Part shown: positions 10,791 to 18,879 of the stretch, piece after piece | How positions within the stretch are numbered: position 1 is the first letter of the stretch | Layout of the letters: the number at the start of each line of letters is the position of its first letter | DNA from: Bacteroidales bacterium | GTDB taxonomy: Bacteria; Bacteroidota; Bacteroidia; Bacteroidales; UBA7960 | Assembly (NCBI GenBank): GCA_007130125.1 | Contig: SLSZ01000143.1 | Location: 1-41,851, forward strand | Length of the DNA: 41,851 nt | Reading direction: 5' to 3' | The notes under the pieces: model-generated | Told to the model about the DNA's origin: nothing | Database searches by the model: none | What the model saw: only the letters and a program-made list of their open reading frames with translations | Position numbers and translations under genes: made by a program

Positions 10791-12461
10791 ATGAAAACTG
10801 ACATTGAAATTGCAAAAGCTTCCAGCATGAAGCCAATTGAAGAGATTGCTTCTCGCTTGGGTTTGGATGACAAAGATCTTTATAAGTATGGCAAATATAT
10901 TGCCAAGCTTCCATTACATTTAATAAATGATAAGGTAGTCAATGATAAAAAGCTAGTACTTGTTACAGCTATTACACCTACACCTGCTGGTGAGGGTAAA
11001 ACCACAACGAGTATAGGTTTAACTGAAGGTTTAAACCGGATAGGGATAAAAACCTCGGTGGTTTTACGTGAGCCATCGCTTGGCCCTGTATTTGGCATTA
11101 AGGGTGGAGCTGCAGGAGGTGGCTATTCACAGGTTTTACCTATGGAAGATATAAATCTTCATTTTACTAATGATATAGCTGCTGTTGAAAAAGCAAATAA
11201 TTTACTATCTTCTCTTATTGACAATCATATTCATAGCAGGCAAAATTCGCTGAATCTTGATCCTCGCAGGGTAGTATGGAAGAGGGTGCTTGATATGAAT
11301 GAGAGGTCCTTGCGCGACATTGTCATTGGCCTTGGCGGTCGGAAGCAAGGGATGCCCAGGCAAACCGGTTTTGATATTGCTGCTGCATCTGAGGTTATGG
11401 CTGCATTATGCCTGGCAGAAGACCTGGAAGATCTTAAAGAAAAGTTTAGTAATATTTTAATAGGGTATACTTTTGATGATCAACCTGTTTATGCTCATCA
11501 GCTTAATGCCCAGGGGGCTATGGCTGCACTGATGAAGTATGCAATAATGCCTAATCTGGTTCAGACTATAGAAGGTAACCCTGCTATTATGCATGGCGGA
11601 CCGTTTGCTAACATTGCCCAAGGTACTAATTCTCTTATTGCCACTAAGATGGGGCTTTCGCTTTCCGATTATGTTGTCACGGAAGCCGGTTTTGCATCAG
11701 AGCTGGGTGCAGAGAAGTTTCTTAACATTAAGTGCCAGTATGGCGGACTATTCCCAAATGCATCGGTAATTGTTGCAACCATAAGGGCTTTAAAATATCA
11801 TGGTGGTGTTAAGGCCGGGGAGCTTAGCAAGCCTAATCCGGATGCTGTATCTGAAGGGTTGCAAAACCTGGAAAAACATGTTGAGAACATTAGACATTTT
11901 AATATTAGCCCTGTAGTGGCTATCAACAGGTTTGTTGCTGATACAGAAGAGGAGGTTGAGCTGGTTAAACAAAAATGTGAGGAGTTGGATGTAAGATGTG
12001 CAATTAGTGATGGATGGGCAAAAGGGGGCGAGGGAACAATAGAACTGGCAGAAATGGTTAAAGAGGAGGCTGAGAAATGCACTACTTGCTTTGATCCTTT
12101 GTATGACTTCAGCTGGGATGTTGAAAAAAAGCTCCATACAATTGCAACAAAACTTTACGGTGCTGATCATGTTGAATATACTGTAAAGGCCAAAGCACAA
12201 ATAGAACAGTTTAAAAAACTAGGATTGGATAAACTGCCGGTATGTGTTGCCAAAACTCAAAAATCATTGTCTGACGATGTTTATAAATTAAACAGACCCA
12301 GGGATTTCATTGTGAAAATTCGCGAATTTGAAGTGGCGGCAGGTGCAGGATTTCTAATACCAATTGCAGGTACTATTATGCGTATGCCTGGATTGCCTGC
12401 CAAACCTTCGGCTGAAAAAATTGATGTTGATAACGAAGGAAATATAAGCGGGCTGTTTTAA
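10791..12461 (+). CDS. fhs: Formate--tetrahydrofolate ligase
   Basis: TPAGEGKTTTSIGLTEGLNRIG; REPSLGPVFGIKGGAAGGGYSQVLPMEDINLHFTND. Confidence 0.97.
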   Translation: MKTDIEIAKASSMKPIEEIASRLGLDDKDLYKYGKYIAKLPLHLINDKVVNDKKLVLVTAITPTPAGEGKTTTSIGLTEGLNRIGIKTSVVLREPSLGPVFGIKGGAAGGGYSQVLPMEDINLHFTNDIAAVEKANNLLSSLIDNHIHSRQNSLNLDPRRVVWKRVLDMNERSLRDIVIGLGGRKQGMPRQTGFDIAAASEVMAALCLAEDLEDLKEKFSNILIGYTFDDQPVYAHQLNAQGAMAALMKYAIMPNLVQTIEGNPAIMHGGPFANIAQGTNSLIATKMGLSLSDYVVTEAGFASELGAEKFLNIKCQYGGLFPNASVIVATIRALKYHGGVKAGELSKPNPDAVSEGLQNLEKHVENIRHFNISPVVAINRFVADTEEEVELVKQKCEELDVRCAISDGWAKGGEGTIELAEMVKEEAEKCTTCFDPLYDFSWDVEKKLHTIATKLYGADHVEYTVKAKAQIEQFKKLGLDKLPVCVAKTQKSLSDDVYKLNRPRDFIVKIREFEVAAGAGFLIPIAGTIMRMPGLPAKPSAEKIDVDNEGNISGLF

Positions 12462-12487
12462 GTAAAATTCTTATAAAAAAGACAGAT

Positions 12488-12579
12488 CGGCAAAGAGAGG
12501 TAACCGGATTATTGATTTTTAGATTATATTAAAACTATTATCAATTGTCAGGCATTATTATGATTAACTCTCTTTGCCG
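12488..12579. terminator. Convergent fhs/metH bidirectional terminator-like structure
   Basis: Perfect 12-bp inverted repeat CGGCAAAGAGAG (12488-12499) / CTCTCTTTGCCG (12568-12579); T-runs outside both arms; unusually long 68-nt loop. Confidence 0.6.
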
Positions 12580-12604
12580 TTTTGTTTTATAAAAACGTCT
12601 TTTC

Positions 12605-15190
12605 TCACTCCACTTTTTTTACCACAGCACTTATTTTCGAAGCATCTTTTATCTGGAATACTTTACCGCTATATGCTGGGGAAATATTCTTTTTTGTATG
12701 CTTTTCAGTAGTGGCTGCTCCTCCGACAAGCAATGGTATGCGCAAGCCTTTTTCTTCAAGCAATTCGGCAACTTTTACCATCTCGTGCAGGCTTGGAGTT
12801 ATAAGGCCACTTAACCCGGCTATATTGGCGTTTGTCTCTATTATTTTTTCAACGATTTTATCTGCCGGCACCATTATACCCATGTCAATCACTTCATATC
12901 CGCTGCATTCAAAAACTATAGAAGCAATATTTTTCCCTATGTCGTGAACGTCACCCTCTACCGTTGCAAGAACAACTTTCCCTTTTGAGCTGCTTTTTGT
13001 TCCTGTTTCAGAATGCATGTGTGGTTGTAATGTATCAACAGCCTTTTGGAAAACTGTTGCACTTCTTATTACTTGTGGCAGGAACAGTGTCCCATCGTCA
13101 AATCTTGTGCTGATTTCCTCCATTGCAGGCATTAGGATTTTCTCTATGATCTCATATGGGTTTTCAAAACTTTGAACCGCTTCTCCCATATCCTCTTCCA
13201 GATAATCATTAATACCATTGATCAGCGAATACTTTATGCGATCTTTAGCATCATGTTCGCGCCAAGATTTCCTGGTTTTAACTGCTTTTTTGGTTGAGTT
13301 TGAGCTTGCGTAATTCATCAACTCTTCCATTGCTTGCTGATTATCATCAAATACAACAGCTTTAGCAAGCTGTAAAAGTTCTTCGGGTATATTGTTATTG
13401 TTTATTTCAGCAGGGTTGATGATTGCAAATTTAAGTCCGGCATCGCATGCGGCTTTAAGAAATACCTGGTGAAGTGCCTTGCGTGGCTTGTTTGCACCCC
13501 TGAGTGCAAAAGATAAATTGCTTATACCTCCAACTATATTACATTTCGGAAAATGTTTCCTGATATATTTGCAAGTTTCTATGAAGCTGACAGCTTGATT
13601 TTCACCATTGCTTAAACCTGTTCCAACAGCCATAATATTGGGGTCGAAAACAATTTCTTCCTGATGGTAGCCCGCTTTTTCTGTTAATAATTTATAGCTT
13701 CTGTTGACTATTTCTGTTCTTCTGGCAGTGTTGTGTGCTTGCCCTTTTTCATCAAACAGCATGATAGTCGCAATGGCTCCAAACCTTTTTATTTCTCTTG
13801 CTTTTTTTATAAAAGTTTGTTCGCCGTCTTTCAGCGAAATACTATTAACAATAGGTCTTCCTTGTATGCATTGCAATGCGGAAGTTATTGTTTTGAAGTC
13901 GGACGAGTCGATCATTACCGGCAGTTTTGCAAGTTCCGAGTTTGTACTCAGAATTGCCAAAAAATCCCTGATAGCTTCCGAGGAGTTAACCCCGGCTGCA
14001 TCCATGCAAATATCAAGCATATCAGCTCCGTCTTCTATTTGTTGGTATGCTATATCTAAAGCTTCACGGTAATTTTTTGAATTTATTAGTTTAGAAAACC
14101 TTTTTGAACCTGATACATTTGTTTTTTCTCCAATGTAAACAAGTTCTTTTTTATTGTTTATTTCAAAAGTATCAAGCCCAGCCAGTACCGTTTGTTTTTC
14201 TATGTTGTTTGGCTTGAATGGTTTATATTTTTCTGCCAGTTTTGAGAAAGCTTCAATGTGTTCGGGTGTTGTACCACAGCAACCACCAACAATATTTATG
14301 TTTCCTTTTTTCAGTATTTTTTCAAGGTGCTTTGCCATTTTTTTTGGTGACTGGGTGTATTTCCCTTCATGGTCCGGAATACCGGCGTTTGGATGGAAAG
14401 ATATAAAGCAAGAAGCTTCTTTCGTTAATTCTTTAACAAAAGTTTCCAGTTCTTTTGCACCAAAGCCACAGTTTAACCCAACAGACAATAAAGGATTGGC
14501 ATGCTTAACTGAATGATAAAAAGCCTGCACGTTTTGTCCTGAAAGAATTCTTCCGGATTCACCTGATATGGTTGCGGATATCATTACAGGCAAGCTTTTA
14601 TTCTTTGCCTGTAAAACTTCATCAATGGAATAAATTGCTGCTTTGGCATTTAGAGTGTCGAAAATTGTTTCAATCATCAGTATGTCGGCACCGCCGTCCA
14701 CAAGTCCTTCAACTTGCTCTTTGTATGCTTCGGCAAGTTCATTAAAGTCCAGGCTTTTGCTGCTTTGTTCCTTCGACTGTAATGACATTGAAAGTGACTT
14801 TGATGTTGGGCCTATACAACCGGCAACAAACCTTGGCTTGTTTGTTGAGGAGTATTCTGATGCTGCCTTTTTGGCTATCTGGCTGGCTTCCAGGTTTATC
14901 CTATAACACAGGTGTTCTGTTTTATAATCTTTTTGTGATATTGCATTGCCACTGAAAGAGTTTGTAGTTATGATATCTGCTCCTGCTTCAAGGTATGAAG
15001 CATGAATATCATATATCATTTCCGGACAATACAGGTTAAGTAATTCGTGATTGCCTTTGAGTTTAATCTTGTGATCCTTCAATTCGGAACCCCGATAATC
15101 ACTTTCACCTGGTGCTTTTTGTTGAATAAGCGACCCCATCGCTCCATCCAAAACAAGTATTCTCTCGCTTAATATTTCTTTTATCAACAT
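12605..15190 (-). CDS. metH: Cobalamin-dependent methionine synthase, form lacking the C-terminal reactivation domain
   Basis: LDGAMGSLIQ; VGGCCGTTPEH (Zn cysteines); pterin-binding NVSGSKRF; B12 domain DVHDIGKNI; ends after the B12 domain at 861 aa. Confidence 0.94.
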   Translation of the reverse strand: MLIKEILSERILVLDGAMGSLIQQKAPGESDYRGSELKDHKIKLKGNHELLNLYCPEMIYDIHASYLEAGADIITTNSFSGNAISQKDYKTEHLCYRINLEASQIAKKAASEYSSTNKPRFVAGCIGPTSKSLSMSLQSKEQSSKSLDFNELAEAYKEQVEGLVDGGADILMIETIFDTLNAKAAIYSIDEVLQAKNKSLPVMISATISGESGRILSGQNVQAFYHSVKHANPLLSVGLNCGFGAKELETFVKELTKEASCFISFHPNAGIPDHEGKYTQSPKKMAKHLEKILKKGNINIVGGCCGTTPEHIEAFSKLAEKYKPFKPNNIEKQTVLAGLDTFEINNKKELVYIGEKTNVSGSKRFSKLINSKNYREALDIAYQQIEDGADMLDICMDAAGVNSSEAIRDFLAILSTNSELAKLPVMIDSSDFKTITSALQCIQGRPIVNSISLKDGEQTFIKKAREIKRFGAIATIMLFDEKGQAHNTARRTEIVNRSYKLLTEKAGYHQEEIVFDPNIMAVGTGLSNGENQAVSFIETCKYIRKHFPKCNIVGGISNLSFALRGANKPRKALHQVFLKAACDAGLKFAIINPAEINNNNIPEELLQLAKAVVFDDNQQAMEELMNYASSNSTKKAVKTRKSWREHDAKDRIKYSLINGINDYLEEDMGEAVQSFENPYEIIEKILMPAMEEISTRFDDGTLFLPQVIRSATVFQKAVDTLQPHMHSETGTKSSSKGKVVLATVEGDVHDIGKNIASIVFECSGYEVIDMGIMVPADKIVEKIIETNANIAGLSGLITPSLHEMVKVAELLEEKGLRIPLLVGGAATTEKHTKKNISPAYSGKVFQIKDASKISAVVKKVE

Positions 15191-15444
15191 AATTTATTGT
15201 AATTAATTTATCGTTAATAATTTATATTTCTTTTAAATTCCATTGAAAACACAGATGTTTTCTATTTGCAATTTGATTTTTTTTTGGATTAATTTTTTAC
15301 AGCTGTTGTTTGCTGGTTTTCCGGGTGTTTTTTTGTTACTCTAAAGGCAATGATTAAAAAATATAACAGATAAGGTTGTTCTGGAATATTTAATTATTAC
15401 CGTTGAAAGTTAGGGTAAGAAAGAAAACTCCCGGGCCTTATTAG

Positions 15445-15582
15445 TCAGTTGACGCGCATATAGCGCATAAACATGCACATATGGGATGATGCTAAGGTTG
15501 GCATATGCCGTATAATCACGTTGACGGCAATTAATAGCTGATTTTTTAATAAAAAACCGTAACTCAAAAAAGAATTTTTCAT
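15445..15582 (-). CDS. Candidate Met-rich leader peptide between the SAM riboswitch and metH
   Basis: ATG...TGA, 45 codons: MKNSFLSYGFLLKNQLLIAVNVIIRHMPTLASSHMCMFMRYMRVN; 5 Met in the last 19 residues; not in the supplied ORF track. Confidence 0.5.
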   Translation of the reverse strand: MKNSFLSYGFLLKNQLLIAVNVIIRHMPTLASSHMCMFMRYMRVN

Positions 15583-15608
15583 GATAATTGGTTTTCAAGT
15601 TTATAATT

Positions 15609-15714
15609 CCTTTAAAAGGCAGGTTTTAGCACCTTTTCTCAAGCGAGAAGGTTGCTAGAGCTTCACAGAGCCTGTTCTCTCAGCTCTTCTTTATAAATCA
15701 AACCCTTTTGAAAG
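15609..15714 (-). ncRNA. SAM-I (S-box) riboswitch upstream of metH
   Basis: Reverse complement AAGAAGAGCTGAGAGAACAGGCTCTGTGAAGCTCTAGCAACC...AAAAGGTGCTAAAACCTGCC matches the SAM-I core order (agaGag..GGcu...gaa.Cu.GCAACC....AaGGUGCuAA.uCC); closing stem CTTTcAAAAGG / CCTTTTAAAG. Confidence 0.85.
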
Positions 15715-15735
15715 ATTGATTTCTAAAATGTAATA

Positions 15736-15766
15736 CAAAAGTATAAAAAAAATCTTTTACAGCAAA
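15736..15766 (-). promoter_or_regulatory. Bacteroidetes sigma-ABfr-type promoter for the riboswitch-metH transcript
   Basis: Minus strand TTTG (15766-15763), 19 nt, TACTTTTG (15743-15736): matches TTTG-N19-TAnnTTTG. Confidence 0.75.
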
Positions 15767-15832
15767 ATGTTTTTTTAAAATGGTTCAAAAAGCATAGTCT
15801 ATATAACAGAAAAAGTTTTTTGTAAAAATAAT

Positions 15833-15864
15833 TTTGAAAAATTGAATTTAATTAATTACTTTTG
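15833..15864 (+). promoter_or_regulatory. Bacteroidetes-type promoter, divergent from the riboswitch promoter
   Basis: TTTG (15833-15836), 20 nt, TACTTTTG (15857-15864). Confidence 0.6.
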
Positions 15865-15908
15865 TTTCAGGAAAAACAAGAAATCATAATAATATTAAAA
15901 AGATGTAA

Positions 15909-15950
15909 TGGCATACATTGTCACTTATGACAATGGATGCCAACTTTTTT
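15909..15950 (+). terminator. Rho-independent terminator-like hairpin
   Basis: TGGCAT A CATTGTCA-CTTA-TGACAATG G ATGCCA followed by AACTTTTTT; 14 bp with one mismatch. Confidence 0.6.
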
Positions 15951-16285
15951 ATACTCAAAAATCAAGGTTTTTATTAGTTTTTAATAAACGGATTTGTTAT
16001 GTTTTTGAATAGTGCAATATTTTTAAAAAGCAAAGAGGCCATGCTTTTACGGTGGTGTAAAGCCTGTTTATTGCTTTTTGCAAATGCCGTTTATTTAAAA
16101 TTTATTGTATTAAAGATTCCATTACCTGAAGATAAAACCTGGTTCGTAATTCCCTTAAGCTTAATTGCTAATAAGCGGGAGCTAGGATAGGCTAATTAAA
16201 TTAAAGTTTTATTGCTCCCGGATGACAGGCATAATAATTACAATGCTTGCGGGTAGTTTTTGTAAAACAATAAATAATTTTAGAC

Positions 16286-16759
16286 ATGAATGAAGTTAAG
16301 TATTTCACAGAGGAGGGGTTGCAAAAATTAAAAGAAGAACTAGAAAACCTCAAGTCGGTTGAAAGACCTGCAATATCTCAGCAGATTGCTGAGGCACGGG
16401 AAAAGGGAGACCTTTCGGAAAATGCTGAATATGATGCTGCAAAGAATGCGCAGGCTATGCTTGAGTTAAAAATATCCAAGCTTGAAGAGACTTTAAGCAA
16501 TGCAAGGGTTATTGATGAAAGTCAAATAGATAATAAAAAGATAGCTATTCTAAGTAAGGTAAAACTAAAAAACCTTAAAACAGGAGCCAAAATGACTTAT
16601 ACAATAGTTCCCGAAAATGAAGCTGATATTAAAGCCGGGAAGATTTCAGTAAACTCTCCTATTGCGCGAGGTTTGCTTGGAAAAAAGCCGGGTGATAATG
16701 TTGAAATAGAAGTTCCTGCCGGAAAGTTATCATTAGAGATACTTGACATTTCCAGGTAA
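16286..16759 (+). CDS. greA: Transcription elongation factor GreA
   Basis: 157 aa; YFTEEGLQKLKEELENLK...AREKGDLSENAEYDAAK. Confidence 0.97.
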   Translation: MNEVKYFTEEGLQKLKEELENLKSVERPAISQQIAEAREKGDLSENAEYDAAKNAQAMLELKISKLEETLSNARVIDESQIDNKKIAILSKVKLKNLKTGAKMTYTIVPENEADIKAGKISVNSPIARGLLGKKPGDNVEIEVPAGKLSLEILDISR

Positions 16760-16777
16760 TAACGAAAAAATAAAATT

Positions 16778-17176
16778 ATGGCAAGTGTATTCACAAAACT
16801 AATCAATGGTGAGTTGCCTTGTTACAAGGTAGCTGAAGACGACAACTATCTCGCTTTTCTTGACATTAATCCTTTGGCAAAAGGACATACTCTTGTTATT
16901 CCAAAAAAAGAGGTTGATTATATCTTTGATCTTAAGGATGAAGAATACAAAGGGTTGTTTCTTTTTGCAAAGAAGGTAGCTCGTGGTATTGACCTTGCTG
17001 TTGAGTGCAGGCGTGTTGGTATTGCTGTGATCGGTCTTGAAGTGCCTCATGCACATATACATCTTGTTCCTGTTGATGGAATTTATGACATTGATTTCAG
17101 CAAACCTAAGCTGAACCTTTCGGATGAAGAGTTTTTTCAGATCAGTTCTATGATTTCAGAAAAAGTAGAGTTGTAG
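16778..17176 (+). CDS. HIT family protein (histidine triad)
   Basis: FTKLINGELPCYKVAEDDNYLAFLDINPLAKGHTLVIPKKE; histidine triad HAHIHLVP. Confidence 0.95.
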   Translation: MASVFTKLINGELPCYKVAEDDNYLAFLDINPLAKGHTLVIPKKEVDYIFDLKDEEYKGLFLFAKKVARGIDLAVECRRVGIAVIGLEVPHAHIHLVPVDGIYDIDFSKPKLNLSDEEFFQISSMISEKVEL

Positions 17177-17180
17177 TTTT

Positions 17181-17744
17181 TTACCTTCCTTTTATTTTGC
17201 CCGGATTTTGTGCTATGAATGCTCTCCAACCGGTGTATTGTTTGCCGGAGGCAGCTCCGGGGTTGCTTTTCTGAAAGAAGTGACAAGCAGCTACTGCTAT
17301 GGCATCAGTGATATCAAGGTATTCAGGGATGTTTTCCATTTTTAGCATACGTATAAGCATAGCTGCCACCTGTTCTTTTGAGGCGTTGCCTCTGCCGGTT
17401 ATAGATTGCTTGATTTTTCTTGGTGAATATTCAAAAACTGGAATATCGCGGTGTAGAGCAGCAGCTATAGCCACGCCCTGAGCTCTGCCTAGCTTGAGCA
17501 TAGACTGTACATTTTTCCCGAAGAACTGGCTCTCAATTGCCAACTCGTCAGGATGAAAATGGTCAATGGTTCGAAGTACTGTGTCAAAGATTTTTTTTAG
17601 CTTTACAGCGTGATCATCGATTTTTTCGGTTTTCAGCAAGTCCATGGCTATAAGCGACAAGCTATTGCCGGTAATACCAATAATTCCTATACCCATGTTG
17701 TTGGTGCCGGGGTCGATGCCAAGTATTATTTTGTTGTATTCCAA
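17181..17744 (-). CDS. ruvC: Crossover junction endodeoxyribonuclease RuvC
   Basis: ILGIDPGTNNMGIGII; DELAIESQFFGKN; YLDITDAIAVAACH. Proposed TTG start at 17744; the ORF track extends to 17885. Confidence 0.93.
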   Translation of the reverse strand: MEYNKIILGIDPGTNNMGIGIIGITGNSLSLIAMDLLKTEKIDDHAVKLKKIFDTVLRTIDHFHPDELAIESQFFGKNVQSMLKLGRAQGVAIAAALHRDIPVFEYSPRKIKQSITGRGNASKEQVAAMLIRMLKMENIPEYLDITDAIAVAACHFFQKSNPGAASGKQYTGWRAFIAQNPGKIKGR

Positions 17745-17753
17745 GATGTAAAA

Positions 17754-18785
17754 ATGTTGTTTAAAAGTACCGATAGTGTTAATGCAAATGTAATCAAATT
17801 TCTGCTTAAGGCAGTCAAACTTATTATATGGTTTGGTGCTGTTGCTTATATTGTATACAAGCTTATCGGTTTTACCGGAGAGCAATATAATAATTGGTTT
17901 ATTTTTTCCCGGCCGGACAATTCAGTGTTTTTTATCCTTTTGTTGGTTTGCTTGCTTTCAATTTTAAACTGGACCCTGGAGTCACTAAAGTGGCAGTCGT
18001 TATCAGGCAAAATTCAGGATATTTCTTTTATGCGTTCGTTTAAAGGGGTGCTGCTTGGTGTTGCAATGGGAATGGTTACACCAAAAAGACTGGGAGAGTT
18101 TGCGGGCAGGGTTATCGTACTGGAGAAAAACAAAAGAATAGAGGGAGCCGTGATAAATGTTGCCGGAACTATCTGCCAGCTAATGGTTACATTGATTGCA
18201 GGTGGAGTTTCAATATTTATTCTGTTTTTTCATCAGAACGTTCATTTCTCCGCTTTTTTTTCATTTAATGCCGGAGCTGTTTTATTAATAATTTTCGCAG
18301 TATTGTCAATAATAGCATATTTCTTTAGAAAGCGATTGATTAGCTTTTTTGAGAAATATAAATGGTTTTGTGAAGGTTATAAAAAGCTTCTTGTTTTAAA
18401 AAAGATAAATGGCCGTGAGTTTCTAAGGTTGTTTTTATTGAGCTTTCTTAGATATGTCGTATTTATGTCGCAATGTTATTTGCTTTATAGCCTTGCCGGT
18501 CTAAAATTGACAATACCTGAGGTACTGATCTTTCAAAGCATAGTGTTTTTGTTTATGACTATCATGCCGGTATCAGCTTTCTCTGAACTTGCTGTTAAGG
18601 GTGGTGTTGCCATAGTAGTGTTTACCCAAATATTTGCGGGATCTGTTGTTGTTTATCATGGTTATGAACTAAGCATTGTGATTGCCAACGGATTGTTGTG
18701 GTTTGTCAATCTGGCAATACCGGCTTTGGTAGGAGTGATATGGGGAATGGATTATGGGTTCTCCTTTAGAAAACAATTTGTTTAA
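17754..18785 (+). CDS. Lysylphosphatidylglycerol synthase TM-region/UPF0104-like membrane protein
   Basis: Multi-TM; FMRSFKGVLLGVAMGMVTPKRLGEFAGRVIVL; proposed start ATG 17754 within the longer ORF from 17610. Confidence 0.75.
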   Translation: MLFKSTDSVNANVIKFLLKAVKLIIWFGAVAYIVYKLIGFTGEQYNNWFIFSRPDNSVFFILLLVCLLSILNWTLESLKWQSLSGKIQDISFMRSFKGVLLGVAMGMVTPKRLGEFAGRVIVLEKNKRIEGAVINVAGTICQLMVTLIAGGVSIFILFFHQNVHFSAFFSFNAGAVLLIIFAVLSIIAYFFRKRLISFFEKYKWFCEGYKKLLVLKKINGREFLRLFLLSFLRYVVFMSQCYLLYSLAGLKLTIPEVLIFQSIVFLFMTIMPVSAFSELAVKGGVAIVVFTQIFAGSVVVYHGYELSIVIANGLLWFVNLAIPALVGVIWGMDYGFSFRKQFV

Positions 18786-18879
18786 AGGGAAAAAGGGGGG
18801 TATGAAACTAATCGGTTAAATTTGTTTGTCCGCCTGATAACCGGCATAAGTATTATGTTTTTTTCCAAGCAATGATCAA

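Noticed and set aside
11790-12200. 136-aa and 94-aa minus-strand ORFs opposite fhs
   Set aside because: Antisense shadows of a highly conserved gene.
13704-14516. Several plus-strand ORFs opposite metH
   Set aside because: Antisense shadows; no independent motifs or start signals.
15410-15598. 62-aa minus-strand ORF from the track, downstream of the riboswitch
   Set aside because: It needs a TTG start; the overlapping frame (15445-15582) has an ATG and the Met cluster, so it is the better coding candidate.
15999-16190. 63-aa plus-strand ORF upstream of greA
   Set aside because: No recognisable domain or ribosome-binding context; probably chance ORF in AT-rich DNA.
17745-17885. N-terminal extension of ruvC in the ORF track
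   Set aside because: Overlaps the divergent gene start and precedes the conserved RuvC N-terminus; unlikely to be translated.
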